Under the pieces are notes generated by a model. The model was not told where the DNA came from, did not search any database, and saw nothing but the letters and a program-made list of their open reading frames with translations. The translations under genes and the position numbers were made by a program. DNA of 47,317 nucleotides from Dehalococcoidia bacterium (lineage in GTDB: Bacteria; Chloroflexota; Dehalococcoidia; Lucifugimonadales; Lucifugimonadaceae). Below, in pieces: positions 35,701 through 45,022 of the stretch. The DNA lies in assembly GCA_022819585.1 (NCBI GenBank), contig JAJEGY010000002.1:1-47317 (forward strand), written 5' to 3'. Numbering within the stretch: position 1 is the stretch's first letter; the number at the start of each line of letters is the position of its first letter.

Positions 35701-37386
35701 TTAGCCATGTGAACCCAACTTGCGATCGATGGCAGCCTCGGCAACCGGGCTGATGATTTGGTCAACTTCGATGTTCAGCAAAGCTGGGCCGTTATGTTCG
35801 AATGCTCGTTTTATTGCTGGTTCCAACTCTTCTGCCGTAGTTACATGTTTGCCGTAGGCACCCAATCCCTGGGCTACCAAGTCGTACCTTGTTCCTTGGG
35901 CTAAATCAGTCCAGACCGGGCGCCCATAGATGCCTTTTTGGATTTGCCAGTCTATGCCCCAAATCGAGTTGTTGCCTAACAGTATCTTGACAGGTAAGTT
36001 GTGGCGAACCATTGTGTCAAGTTCCATTCCGTTGAAGCCGAAGGAACCGTCTCCCGTAGCGACGATACATTGAGTGTCGGGCAAAGCGACTTGAGCCCCA
36101 AGACCGTACGCGATGCCAACGCCGATCATACCGAAGCTTGATACGTTATGGAACCGGAATGGTTTGTCGCGAGGTATCGATGCACGTAGGAAGTGGCAGT
36201 AGTCTCCTCCATCAAAAGTTACATGTGCGTCATCGTCGAGAAACTTCTGCAACGTCTCGCTGACGTACATAGGATGCATCGGCATCGATGGGTTCGCCAT
36301 TTCGTATAGCTCCGATAGCCACTCATCGTGAGTTCTACGCAGTGATGTGATCCATTCGACGCGTTCGGACCAAGTCAACTGTTCGCACTCTTCGGCCAAC
36401 TGCTCACACACGGGACCGAGGTCTCCGAGTATGGCGACTTCAGATGTACGAGCGCGTCCGATCTCTGCTGGGGACGGGTCTACCACGATTACGCTGGCAT
36501 TGGGATTGAAGGGCGGTGTGCCTCCGAATCCGAGCGTGTAGTCCAATCGTTTGCCGAGCATCATTACCACATCGGCATCTCGGACCATTTGTGCGGCTTG
36601 GTTCAACGGAAGATATCCCAAACCGATACTGTACGGGTGGGCATCTGGGATCAATGCCCGAGCGGAGTCTTCGGATACGAATGGGATACGGGTCGATTCC
36701 ACGAGCTGTTGGACAGTTGCAGGGTCTGCGGTGGCCCCAGCCGACGAACCAGACATAATAAGGGGACGTTCTGCCGAGTTAAGCAGTCGTACCGCTTGAC
36801 GGATGCGCTCTGGATCAGCCAAGACTTTGGCTGGTGTGCTGTATTCCTGAGGAGCGTATCGTTCAAAGTCGGAAGCGTCTACCGTTGCAGATTGGTAATC
36901 GTGAGGGATGGTCAAGTGGACAGGACCTTGGCGACCACTTAACGCTGTTCGGAAAGCCAGAGCCACATATTCGGGGATCCGTTCCGGCGATGGCACTTGC
37001 CATGCACCTTTGGTAACGGGCTGGGCGATACTGACTTGGTCGATTTCCTGCATCGCCCCACGACCCAGGTTCGGCGAATCTGCGCTGCCGGCGATATTGA
37101 CTACTGGGGCTTCTGAGTGAAGCGCGTTGGCGAGTGCAGGCACTGCGTTGGCGTGTCCGGGCGTTGTTGACAGTGCAACTGAGGCTTTTCTGAGTATGCG
37201 TGAGTAAGAATCGGCTGCGTGAACTGCACCAGATTCGTGTCGAGTGTCGATCATGCGGAATGGCTCGTCGACCATTTTGTCCAGCATGTCGAGGATGTGG
37301 TCGCCGGCAATGCCAAACAGAGTGTCAACTCCCTCAGCTTTGAGCGAGAGGTTTAGCAGGTCGCTTCCAGTCAGCTTTTCGGTCAA
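35701..37386 (-). CDS. Thiamine-diphosphate-dependent enzyme (acetolactate synthase/decarboxylase superfamily)
   Basis: A 561-residue, three-domain ThDP enzyme. The catalytic Glu lies in DTRHESGAVHAADSYSR near the N-terminus. The central domain carries the IMSGSSAG and VVMMLGKRLDYTLGFGG segments. The ThDP-binding motif is ATGDGSFGFNGMELDTMVRHNLPVKILLGNNSIWG in the C-terminal third (35950-36070). Members include acetolactate synthases, oxalyl-CoA decarboxylase, benzoylformate decarboxylase and glyoxylate carboligase; I cannot choose between them. The TTG start overlaps the prpD stop (TTGA), so it is translated with the methylcitrate genes. It may act on pyruvate or a 2-oxo acid from propionate breakdown; this is inference. 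Confidence 0.82.
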   Translation of the reverse strand: MTEKLTGSDLLNLSLKAEGVDTLFGIAGDHILDMLDKMVDEPFRMIDTRHESGAVHAADSYSRILRKASVALSTTPGHANAVPALANALHSEAPVVNIAGSADSPNLGRGAMQEIDQVSIAQPVTKGAWQVPSPERIPEYVALAFRTALSGRQGPVHLTIPHDYQSATVDASDFERYAPQEYSTPAKVLADPERIRQAVRLLNSAERPLIMSGSSAGATADPATVQQLVESTRIPFVSEDSARALIPDAHPYSIGLGYLPLNQAAQMVRDADVVMMLGKRLDYTLGFGGTPPFNPNASVIVVDPSPAEIGRARTSEVAILGDLGPVCEQLAEECEQLTWSERVEWITSLRRTHDEWLSELYEMANPSMPMHPMYVSETLQKFLDDDAHVTFDGGDYCHFLRASIPRDKPFRFHNVSSFGMIGVGIAYGLGAQVALPDTQCIVATGDGSFGFNGMELDTMVRHNLPVKILLGNNSIWGIDWQIQKGIYGRPVWTDLAQGTRYDLVAQGLGAYGKHVTTAEELEPAIKRAFEHNGPALLNIEVDQIISPVAEAAIDRKLGSHG

Positions 37387-38831
37387 TTCAGTCCGGTCCC
37401 TTCATCTTCTGGCCTCAGTTTCAAGGCGTCCATGAAATCTGTGATTGTCATCTCGTCCAGATTCTGCAAATCGTCGAATAGCGCTCCAATTCGTTGAGCG
37501 TAGGTGGAATCGCCGTAGGTCGAGTGCAGGTTGTTGAGGAATTTGTTTCGGAGCAATGGGATTGCTTCAGTTCGGCGGGTGCGATGCCCCACCGGGTAAC
37601 GGATTTCCATTTCGCCTGTTGACCTACCGTCTTTGAAGTGGACTTGAATCGCGTTCGCTATCGATCTTCGATGCGGGTCGAGGTATTCTCGGCTGTAATC
37701 GGAGCGCTCAGCGACGACCATCTTTGATCGTAAAGCGTCGATGCGCGGATCAAGAGAAGCCTCCTCTTCATAATCTTCGGACGTAACGTTGCCATTGATG
37801 AGAGCCACGGCGGTCATGTATTGGATGCAATGGTCGCGATCGGCTGGGCTCGACAGTGTCCCAACCTTGTCGATGATACGGATCGCTGGTTCTTGCGTCG
37901 CTATATCGACAGTCTCGATCTCATCCAATCGATGTACGACCTGTGGATGGAGCGCGACACCCGCCTCGACCGCGGTTTGGCCATGGAACTCCGCAGGATA
38001 TTTGACTTTGAACAAGATGTTTTCCATGACGTATGACGAGAAGTCGCGCTGCAAAGTCACGGATCTACCGTTGAACCAAACGTCTTGGAAACCGTATGTC
38101 GGAGTGGTCAGCGCTGTGTGAACTCCTCGCATACCCCGCATTGCGAACCGCGCAAGCATCAGTCCTCGCGATGTTGCATCGCCCGCTGCCCAGGATTTTC
38201 GGGAGTTCGTGTTTGGTGCATGTCGGTAAGTACGAAGTGTGGCGTCCAACCATGCGTGTGATACCGCGGATGCGACGATCTTTTCGTTGTTGCCTGAATA
38301 TATGGCAGCAGCGACTGCGGCTGATGCGACTTTGACCAGCAGGACGTGATCGATGCCGACACGGTTAAACGCATTGTCCAAAGCGAGAACGCCTTGAATC
38401 TCGTACGCACGGATAGCGAGTTCAAACACGTCACGCATCCGAAACACATCCTTTCGGTGAATATTGGCACGGTCATGTGTCGCGGACAGAATGGCACCGA
38501 AATTGTCTGAAGGATGTCCCCATTCATTGGCCAACCACGTGTCATTGAAGTCCAGCCAGCGGATTGCTGTAGTGATATCAAATGCTGCGTTTTCGGGAGA
38601 TTTGTTGGCTTGGGTACCGGGTATCGGAACGCCGCTTGAGATGTTCGAAGAGGCATTGTCGAACAATACGAAGTCCCTACATGCAGGGAAACCCAACGCC
38701 AATAAAGCGCAGCCTATCGAATCCATCAGGGTTAGACGCGCAGTTCGGAAGGCCTCATCAGAACCAACCTCACCGCCTCGGCAAACGTATGCCGCGATCT
38801 CGGAGATGACCTCGTCGTATCGATTCGGCAT
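37383..38831 (-). CDS. prpD: 2-methylcitrate dehydratase (MmgE/PrpD family)
   Basis: A 482-residue PrpD-family protein. Recognisable blocks are LDSIGCALLALGFPAC near the start (as MDSIGCALLAL), AAFDITTAIRWLDFNDTWLANEWGHPSDN, DHVLLVKVASAA and the KVKYPAEFHGQTAVEAGVAL segment around residue 280. It dehydrates 2-methylcitrate to 2-methyl-cis-aconitate in the methylcitrate cycle. The ATG shares a base with the prpC stop (TAATG). The order prpB-prpC-prpD is that of classical propionate operons. Confidence 0.9.
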   Translation of the reverse strand: MPNRYDEVISEIAAYVCRGGEVGSDEAFRTARLTLMDSIGCALLALGFPACRDFVLFDNASSNISSGVPIPGTQANKSPENAAFDITTAIRWLDFNDTWLANEWGHPSDNFGAILSATHDRANIHRKDVFRMRDVFELAIRAYEIQGVLALDNAFNRVGIDHVLLVKVASAAVAAAIYSGNNEKIVASAVSHAWLDATLRTYRHAPNTNSRKSWAAGDATSRGLMLARFAMRGMRGVHTALTTPTYGFQDVWFNGRSVTLQRDFSSYVMENILFKVKYPAEFHGQTAVEAGVALHPQVVHRLDEIETVDIATQEPAIRIIDKVGTLSSPADRDHCIQYMTAVALINGNVTSEDYEEEASLDPRIDALRSKMVVAERSDYSREYLDPHRRSIANAIQVHFKDGRSTGEMEIRYPVGHRTRRTEAIPLLRNKFLNNLHSTYGDSTYAQRIGALFDDLQNLDEMTITDFMDALKLRPEDEGTGLN

Positions 38832-39949
38832 TACCTGTCGTGCAATTTGACGAACTCGCGCGCTGGCGGTCCCGTGTAGTCGGCATTGGGACGAATCAGG
38901 CGGTTACCGTCTCGTTGTTCAATCACGTGAGCCACCCACCCCGATGTGCGACTGACGGCGAAAATGGGTGTGAACATGACTGTAGGGACACCGCACAGGT
39001 GGTACGCGGTCGCAGAATAAAAGTCTAGGTTCGGGTGCAACCCTTTCTCTCGCATCATTACCTGTTCGATACGTTCGGATATATCGAAATAAGTCGAGTT
39101 ACCGCTTTCTTGAGCTAGACCACGGGCCAATTCCTTGACGATGTCGGAACGCGGATCACCACTCTTGTAGACGCGGTGTCCGAAACCCATAATGAGCCGA
39201 CGTGCATCTAACATGCTCTTGATCGACTTTTCCGCCTCAGGAGGGGTTTCAAACGAAGCAATCAATTCCATTGCCGCTTCGTTCGCCCCGCCATGCAAGG
39301 GTCCGCGTAGCGCGCCGATAGCGGCGACAACGGCGGAATATGTGTCAGCCAAGGTGCTGGTGACGACGCGTCCGGTGAACGTCGACGCGTTGAATTCATG
39401 TTCGGCGTAAAGGACGAGAATTGTGTCGAGCGTTTTTCTTGCATACTCTCTAGGATTGGCATCAGTTATCAGTCGCAGAAAGTGCCCCGCTAAGCCGACT
39501 TCATCGGACTGAGTATCAACGCGTTGTTTTCGATGGGCGAAACGATGCCAATATCCCAACATCGAAGTCATGCTCGCGATCAATCGGTCGGCAACGTATG
39601 CCGCTCCCCTGCCCCCTTCGCCTTCCGGTTCAAGTGAGCCGATCATCGAAGCGCCGGTTCGGAGCACATCCATCGGATGAGTTGACATCGGAAGTGCTTC
39701 CAGCATTTCGCACAGCGGAGCAGGCAACACTCGTAATTTCGCCAACCGCTCGTTGTACGCGTTTAGCTCAGAAGCGTTGGGCAGTTTGCCGTAGATGAGA
39801 AGGTAGGCTACCTCTTCGAATGTGGCGTGTCGAGCCAGATCTTCAATGCTGTACCCGCGATAGGTCAACCCAGCTCCGGCCTTGCCCACTGTGGAGATCG
39901 CGGTTTCGCCAACGATTACGCCGGCCAATCCTTTGGCGGTCATTGTCAT
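38831..39949 (-). CDS. prpC: 2-methylcitrate synthase / citrate synthase
   Basis: A 372-residue citrate-synthase-fold enzyme of the short bacterial type. Active-site segments are YAEHEFNAST, GALRGPLHGGANEAAM, GFGHRVYKSGDPR and NLDFYSATAYH, followed by RTSGWVAHVIEQ. These carry the catalytic His-His-Asp triad region. The setting between prpB and prpD with overlaps on both sides argues for 2-methylcitrate synthesis from propionyl-CoA and oxaloacetate. It may also serve as citrate synthase. The ATG overlaps the prpB stop (ATGA). Confidence 0.92.
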   Translation of the reverse strand: MTMTAKGLAGVIVGETAISTVGKAGAGLTYRGYSIEDLARHATFEEVAYLLIYGKLPNASELNAYNERLAKLRVLPAPLCEMLEALPMSTHPMDVLRTGASMIGSLEPEGEGGRGAAYVADRLIASMTSMLGYWHRFAHRKQRVDTQSDEVGLAGHFLRLITDANPREYARKTLDTILVLYAEHEFNASTFTGRVVTSTLADTYSAVVAAIGALRGPLHGGANEAAMELIASFETPPEAEKSIKSMLDARRLIMGFGHRVYKSGDPRSDIVKELARGLAQESGNSTYFDISERIEQVMMREKGLHPNLDFYSATAYHLCGVPTVMFTPIFAVSRTSGWVAHVIEQRDGNRLIRPNADYTGPPAREFVKLHDR

Positions 39950-40830
39950 CGGGGTGTTTCCAATTGGTCACGAGTTGCAACCATCTCGTTGATCTTGCGC
40001 TCGTACTCGCGATATCCGATATTTTCATACAACTCGTCTCTAGTCTGCATCATCCGGACGACTTCTTTCTGACTACCGGATTCCCTGATTTCGGCAAAGA
40101 CCGTTTCCGCCGCACGGCTCATGGCTCTGAAAGCTGACAACGGGTAAAGGGCCATTGCCACCTTGGCATCTCTCAACTCATCGATAGTGAATTGTGGTGT
40201 CTTGCCGAATTCCGTGAGATTTGCGAGTATCGGGACTCCAGTTCGCGATGCAAATTCCCGATATTGGTGCAGGTCTGTCACTGCTTCGGCGAAGATGGCG
40301 TCGGCACCGTTCTCTACGTACTCGTTGCAACGATCCAAAGTGCTTTGGATGCCCTCAAGGGCCAACGCGTCGGTGCGGGCCATGATCATGAAGTCGTCGT
40401 TATTACGTGCGTCAACTGCGGCTTTGATGCGATCGCACATTTCAGCGGCTTCAACCACCAATTTGCCGGGTAAATGGCCACAGCGTTTTTCTTGGACTTG
40501 GTCTTCGATATGAACGGCCGCCACTCCAGCGCGTTCCATCTCGCGGACAGTGCGTGCGATCGATGAAGCAGCACCCCACCCGGTATCGCAATCCACGAGC
40601 AGAGGTAGTTCGCAAACAGCCTTGATCCGATGCACGTCAGCCAAAACGTCAGTCAACCCAGTCAATCCAAGGTCTGGTAAACCGTACGACGCGGTGGCGA
40701 CGCCACTTCCTGAAAGGTAAATTGCGCGGAAACCTGCATTTTGCGCTTGGATCGCAGCGTAGGCATTGATCACGCCGACGATCTGCAACGGCTTCTCAGT
40801 TTTCACTGCATCATGTAGATTGCTAGACAT
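39946..40830 (-). CDS. prpB: 2-methylisocitrate lyase
   Basis: A 294-residue member of the isocitrate lyase/PEP mutase superfamily. VDCDTGWGAASSIARTVREMERAGVAAVHIEDQ carries the metal-binding Asp residues (40530-40620 region) and KRCGHLPGK is the catalytic Cys loop diagnostic for PrpB/ICL. SGSGVATASYGLPDLGL at the start matches PrpB as well. It cleaves 2-methylisocitrate to pyruvate and succinate, the last step of the methylcitrate cycle. It is first gene of prpBCD; a TSUP permease gene lies 32 bases upstream on the same strand. Confidence 0.93.
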   Translation of the reverse strand: MSSNLHDAVKTEKPLQIVGVINAYAAIQAQNAGFRAIYLSGSGVATASYGLPDLGLTGLTDVLADVHRIKAVCELPLLVDCDTGWGAASSIARTVREMERAGVAAVHIEDQVQEKRCGHLPGKLVVEAAEMCDRIKAAVDARNNDDFMIMARTDALALEGIQSTLDRCNEYVENGADAIFAEAVTDLHQYREFASRTGVPILANLTEFGKTPQFTIDELRDAKVAMALYPLSAFRAMSRAAETVFAEIRESGSQKEVVRMMQTRDELYENIGYREYERKINEMVATRDQLETPR

Positions 40831-40862
40831 CTTTTACGGAGTTGATTGCTCTGATTTGGATG

Positions 40863-41717
40863 TTAGGCGGCGTTACGGATCGCACCGAAAAGGACAGCAG
40901 GTGCTACAAGTAAGACTACGATGCCCACAACTAGTCTCAATCCAGCGGCATCAAAACGAGTTGCCAACCGAGTACCGACATACATTCCGATAACACCTGG
41001 GATTCCCACGATCGCGATCAAATTCCAATCGACGCTTCCTTTCAACAGGTGACCAGCGAACCCGGCAATTCCGACGAAGACAGTAATGGCCAAGTTGGTT
41101 CCTGCTGCTTTGTGAGGATCCATCTTCATCGCTAGAAGTGCCGGCATTCTGAGGACACCCAAAACTAGCCCGACTGCGCCACCGACGACGCCAATCAGGA
41201 ATCCGGCAGCACTCTCACGACTAATCTGCTTGGCGTCAAGTTCGACACCTTCCCCGTTGGTCGCACCGGTCATCGCCCTGCGCAGTCGCGAGCCAGGATA
41301 CCGGCGTCGAATGCGCATAATGCGAAGCGACCACGCGATCAAGAACAGCGCTGACCACGCCATGAGGAGTGCTACTACCGTCAGCAGGATCCAAATCGGC
41401 ACAACGTCAGCGAAATAACCACCGATGAAGGCTCCGACAATCGCTGGTCCCCCCATCGCCAAAACCACAACCGGTGCGACGCGTTGATCGAAGAATGCCT
41501 CCAACGTTCCAATGGTTGAGCCCATCACACTGATCATGAGGTTTGTTCCAGCGGCGATCAAAGGGTCGACTCCGAATAATGTCAGCATCGGCAGGCGTAT
41601 CACACCTAGGGCGATGCCGACTATACCCCCAGACAGGCCCACGCACAAGGATATTGCTGCCATGATGGCTAACTGCCAAGCTGGAAAGTCAACCGTTGTA
41701 CCGAGAATCACCTCCAT
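40863..41717 (-). CDS. TauE/SafE (TSUP) family membrane permease
   Basis: A 284-residue membrane protein with two similar halves. Each half has a glycine-rich GxxGGxVGxxLGxxRxPxL segment: GLSGGIVGIALGVIRLPML in the first and GVVGGAVGLVLGVLRMPAL in the second. About eight hydrophobic helices are visible, with a basic cytoplasmic loop (RIMRIRRRYPGSRLRR) in the middle. TSUP proteins export sulfite, sulfoacetate or related small organic anions; here the neighbours suggest a small carboxylate, but this is only inference. It precedes prpB by 32 bases and may share its transcript. Confidence 0.82.
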   Translation of the reverse strand: MEVILGTTVDFPAWQLAIMAAISLCVGLSGGIVGIALGVIRLPMLTLFGVDPLIAAGTNLMISVMGSTIGTLEAFFDQRVAPVVVLAMGGPAIVGAFIGGYFADVVPIWILLTVVALLMAWSALFLIAWSLRIMRIRRRYPGSRLRRAMTGATNGEGVELDAKQISRESAAGFLIGVVGGAVGLVLGVLRMPALLAMKMDPHKAAGTNLAITVFVGIAGFAGHLLKGSVDWNLIAIVGIPGVIGMYVGTRLATRFDAAGLRLVVGIVVLLVAPAVLFGAIRNAA

Positions 41718-41892
41718 AGCGACTCCCGGCGATTTCTTGTTTCTTGTGTTGAAAGCGACGCGGTGAAGCGCCGACAGTGATCTTTGTCAGAACCATCGCG
41801 TGGTTCAGCGGCGTAAGTAATATCGAAATCGAAACCGCGTTTTGATCGTCTGTTGCTGGAATACATCAACTCATTGAAGACTGGGAATGACG

Positions 41893-42804
41893 CTAATCCG
41901 CAACGGTTAGCAGCCCTACGCGGTCAAGCAATTCGTCAACTTCTTTGAGGTGTGCAGCATCGGGTCTCAGAGAAGGGCCTCGGGCATACGTACCCCCCCT
42001 GCTGAACACGCCGCGTCGCCACATGATGTGCTTGTATATCCAGTTGGCCAAGCCTTGTCCTTGAGCCAACGTCCTGATTATCGAGGCGTATTTGTCGAAG
42101 GCATCAAGGGCTCCTACCTCGTCTCCGTCTTCCCACAGATCCCATATTTCAACGAATTTATCCGGTAGCGTTGAACCTGGCATAGTGCCGACTGAGCCTC
42201 GCCGCAACTCCTCCAAGAAGAACGCACCGCCCATGCCGCCGAACAGGATCAGGTTGGTATTCGAACCAACAAGCTTTTGAGCCTCGTTCAGGCGAGGGAG
42301 TGTCGGTGGTGTCTCGACTTTGATATAGCAGAGATTCTCGTGGCGATTGGCGCATGCGACTGCCATTCCTGGCGGGACTTGAGCGGAGCTCTGGTCTTGC
42401 ATGAAGATCGGGATTCCAACGGCTTCGGCGATTTGTACGAAGTACTCGATGTGTTCTGATGCGGTGGTAGGTATGTAACTCGTGGGGCGGATCATGAGAG
42501 CGTCGGCGCCCAACTCTTCGGCTCGTTTCGAGTAATAGATAGTTGCGTCTGTGCCCTCCGCACTGGTGTTCATGACAACTTTGACGCGCCCATTCGCTGT
42601 ATCGACCACAGATTTCAGGACTGCGTCTCGTTCGCTTTCTGTGAACTTAAAAACCTCGCTCGCCATCGCGATCCCGACACCGTGGACTCCTTGGTCGATG
42701 ATCCATTCGACTTGGTGCTCAAGATCTTCGAATACGATGTTGCCGTTTTCGTCGAAGGGCGTTGACAGGATCGGGTATACGCCACGCATCGTGAGGTCAG
42801 GCAT
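41893..42804 (-). CDS. DapA-superfamily lyase/aldolase (dihydrodipicolinate synthase family)
   Basis: 303 residues from the ATG at 42804, which has GGAGA six bases upstream; the frame is open to 42828. It is a class I (beta/alpha)8 aldolase of the DHDPS/NAL family. RGVYPILSTPFDENG opens the barrel. The Schiff-base Lys sits in LCYIKVETPP (residue 162 from this start). The Tyr that DapA uses in the YNVPxR stretch is replaced by Gln (IPIFMQDQSS), so this is not a standard lysine-biosynthesis enzyme. A 2-oxo acid aldolase or sugar-acid dehydratase is likely. It is flanked by the sodium-pump genes and the TSUP permease. Confidence 0.82.
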   Translation of the reverse strand: MPDLTMRGVYPILSTPFDENGNIVFEDLEHQVEWIIDQGVHGVGIAMASEVFKFTESERDAVLKSVVDTANGRVKVVMNTSAEGTDATIYYSKRAEELGADALMIRPTSYIPTTASEHIEYFVQIAEAVGIPIFMQDQSSAQVPPGMAVACANRHENLCYIKVETPPTLPRLNEAQKLVGSNTNLILFGGMGGAFFLEELRRGSVGTMPGSTLPDKFVEIWDLWEDGDEVGALDAFDKYASIIRTLAQGQGLANWIYKHIMWRRGVFSRGGTYARGPSLRPDAAHLKEVDELLDRVGLLTVAD

Positions 42805-42894
42805 TGGGGATTCTCCGTTGGTCAGCAAGTCTGCTCGTGCATCTACCTACGCAAAATGATGTTATACGGATGAAGCTTTGGCGTAATGCAATCA

Positions 42895-44100
42895 TCAACC
42901 GAGTAGAGTTGGAACGACCGCTATTAAGACCCCGGCGACCGTGGCAGTGCCGATAACACCTGCGACGTTTGGTCCCATCGCGTGCATGAGTAAAAAGTTG
43001 TCGGGATCCTCTTCTTGGCCCATGTCCTGCACTACTCTTGCGGCCATCGGCACAGCAGATACGCCTGCAGCACCGATCATTGGATTTACTTTGCTCTTGG
43101 ATACCAAGTTCATCAGCTTGGCAAGCAACACGCCCGTCATCGTGGCGGTGGCGAACGCGAATAGTCCAAGCACGAAGATACCGAGGGTTTCGGGCTGAAG
43201 GAATATGGATCCGGGCATCGTCGCGCCGACGGCTAATCCAAGCACTACGATGGTGGCGTTCATCAAGGCGTTTTCAGAAACATCGGCTAACCGAGGGACA
43301 ACACCAGAAACTTTGATCAGGTTACCCAACATGAGCATCCCGATCAGTGGGGATGCTGAAGGCACTAACACGCTGATGACGATTGTGGTGATGATAGGGA
43401 AAAGGATTAGAGATCTGCGCGAGACTGGTTCGCTGGCATATTCCATCCGAATGCGCCGTTCGTTTTTGGTGGTCAAGAGTTTAATCAGCGGCGGTTGGAT
43501 GATGGGTACCAGCGCCATGTAGGAGTACGCCGCGACCGCGGTCGCACCGACAATGTCGCGAACTTCAATGTGCGGAAGAGCGTGTCCTAATTCGCGCATA
43601 CGAGTGGCGATGAAGATTGTTGTCGGGCCATCTGCTCCGCCGATAATGCCGATCGATGCGGCTTCCAGAAGACCAAAATCGAACCACCCCAAAGCACCTA
43701 GGACCAGCGCCCCCATCAGTGCGAAGAACACGCCGGCTTGAGCACCAGCTCCGAGAAGCAGAGTCTTCGGGTTGGAAAGCATTGGTGAAAAGTCGGTTGC
43801 CGTGCCCACACCCAAGAAGATCAGCAATGGAAAGATGTCTGTCTCTAACCCGACGTTCTGGAATGTACGAAGAATGCCTGTCGGTTCGCCCTCCCCGCCT
43901 GCGCGTATAAATTCGCCCAGCGGGAGGTTGGCGAACAGGATGCCCATGGAAATGGGGACGAGGAGTAGCGGCTCCTTACGTTTGGCGACGCCTACGTAAA
44001 GGAGTCCTGCCGCGATCAGCCACATTACGACGATGCGTGGGTCGTCGGCTATCGCTTCGAAGCCGACGAGTATTTGATCTAGCATGCCTTCGCCAGACAT
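42895..44100 (-). CDS. oadB: Na+-transporting decarboxylase beta subunit (OadB/MmdB/GcdB)
   Basis: A 401-residue, many-helix membrane protein. Diagnostic blocks are ASIGIIGGADGPTTIFIATRM, containing the membrane Asp needed for sodium transport, and NPMIGAAGVSAVPMAARVVQ, followed by NFLLMHAMGPNVAGVIGTA. The beta subunit decarboxylates carboxybiotin and exports Na+ across the inner membrane. It is last of a three-gene set gamma-carrier-beta, three bases after the carrier gene. The substrate (oxaloacetate, methylmalonyl-CoA or glutaconyl-CoA) is set by an alpha subunit that is not in the window. The symbol is used generically. Confidence 0.92.
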   Translation of the reverse strand: MSGEGMLDQILVGFEAIADDPRIVVMWLIAAGLLYVGVAKRKEPLLLVPISMGILFANLPLGEFIRAGGEGEPTGILRTFQNVGLETDIFPLLIFLGVGTATDFSPMLSNPKTLLLGAGAQAGVFFALMGALVLGALGWFDFGLLEAASIGIIGGADGPTTIFIATRMRELGHALPHIEVRDIVGATAVAAYSYMALVPIIQPPLIKLLTTKNERRIRMEYASEPVSRRSLILFPIITTIVISVLVPSASPLIGMLMLGNLIKVSGVVPRLADVSENALMNATIVVLGLAVGATMPGSIFLQPETLGIFVLGLFAFATATMTGVLLAKLMNLVSKSKVNPMIGAAGVSAVPMAARVVQDMGQEEDPDNFLLMHAMGPNVAGVIGTATVAGVLIAVVPTLLG

Positions 44101-44103
44101 CGG

Positions 44104-44559
44104 TTACTCAAGCTCCACCAAAGACTGGCCATGTTGGACTGAATCGTCGGCAGAGACGTGAATTTGTGACACCACTCCGTCTCGAGGTGAGGCGATCGTG
44201 TTCTCCATCTTCATAGATTCGAGAACGACAATTGCTTGTCCTTGCGTAACGCTGTCGCCCGACGATACGTTGACGCGGATGATACGTCCAGGCATTGGAG
44301 CGCGGACGACATCTTCTGAATCGGATGCCGCTGTTGGTGACGGTCGCGCTCTTTCTGCAGGGCGTTGTCGCGGTGCTGGACGGTAAGCAGGTCGTGCGGG
44401 TATTGCTTGTTTAGAACTTGCGCTTGGAGCGTCGGGTATCTCTACTTCGTAGTCCACACCATCGACGATTACCTGGACAGGAGATGAGGAGACATCGCCG
44501 ACCTCGACATCATATGTAACGCCATCTATGGTGATGCGGTAATGGTCGGTCATCGCCAT
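44104..44559 (-). CDS. Biotin carboxyl carrier protein of the decarboxylase
   Basis: A 151-residue protein with an N-terminal domain of two short repeated strand blocks (YRITIDGVTYDVEV, VIVDGVDYEVEI), then a Pro/Ala/Arg linker (about 50-80), then a biotinyl domain. The biotin attachment motif is VLESMKMENTI with Lys117. The end GQSLVELE is the usual carrier terminus. It shuttles CO2 as carboxybiotin from a carboxyltransferase to the beta subunit. It overlaps the gamma-subunit gene by ten bases and abuts oadB. Confidence 0.9.
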   Translation of the reverse strand: MAMTDHYRITIDGVTYDVEVGDVSSSPVQVIVDGVDYEVEIPDAPSASSKQAIPARPAYRPAPRQRPAERARPSPTAASDSEDVVRAPMPGRIIRVNVSSGDSVTQGQAIVVLESMKMENTIASPRDGVVSQIHVSADDSVQHGQSLVELE

Positions 44560-44960
44560 CCCCTGCTTCCTCGTGCAGCGCCACTATTGCTGCGTTGCCG
44601 GGATCGACCTTCGGTCAACCAACTGTCATACGTGGCGCCCGTAGGCGGAATTTGGGCGGCAAGCGTCGTGCTTCGTGCTTCCTCTTTGGCGCGTTGAGAT
44701 AGGGATAGCCCCACGGCGATAGCAGCGGCACGCGCTGCGCCATCAGCACTCGGAAGTTCGGCGATTTCGGGAGCAGCATCTATTGATTGTGTTGGTTCCT
44801 CATCGCTGGACGCGCTGTTCTGTGCTTCGCGTCGCTTCAAATACGCGTCGAGCCATGCCATGCCTCGTACAGACAGCGCCAAGATGATGAGCACGACGCT
44901 CGTCATGCCCATTCCAATGCCGCTGATTTGCAGGCCGTCTATGATTGGTTGGATTTCCAA
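44550..44960 (-). CDS. Na+-decarboxylase gamma subunit (OadG-like)
   Basis: A 136-residue protein with one N-terminal membrane segment (GMGMTSVVLIILALSV) followed by an acidic, Ser/Ala/Arg-rich hydrophilic tail. This is the architecture of OadG/MmdD gamma subunits, which assemble the membrane beta subunit with the biotin carrier. It is placed just before the carrier and beta genes, overlapping the carrier by ten bases. The start is a TTG without a clear ribosome site. The sequence alone is weakly conserved; the assignment leans on architecture and position. Confidence 0.78.
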   Translation of the reverse strand: MEIQPIIDGLQISGIGMGMTSVVLIILALSVRGMAWLDAYLKRREAQNSASSDEEPTQSIDAAPEIAELPSADGAARAAAIAVGLSLSQRAKEEARSTTLAAQIPPTGATYDSWLTEGRSRQRSNSGAARGSRGWR

Positions 44961-45022
44961 CTTGATTCTGTTATTAGATTCGCTGATGCCAGCTTTCTAG
45001 TTGCACCTGCCCGAAAACAGAT

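Noticed and set aside
41790-41806. GAACCA/TGGTTC inverted repeat between the TSUP and DapA-like genes
   Set aside because: Six-base stem without a T-tract; function cannot be supported.
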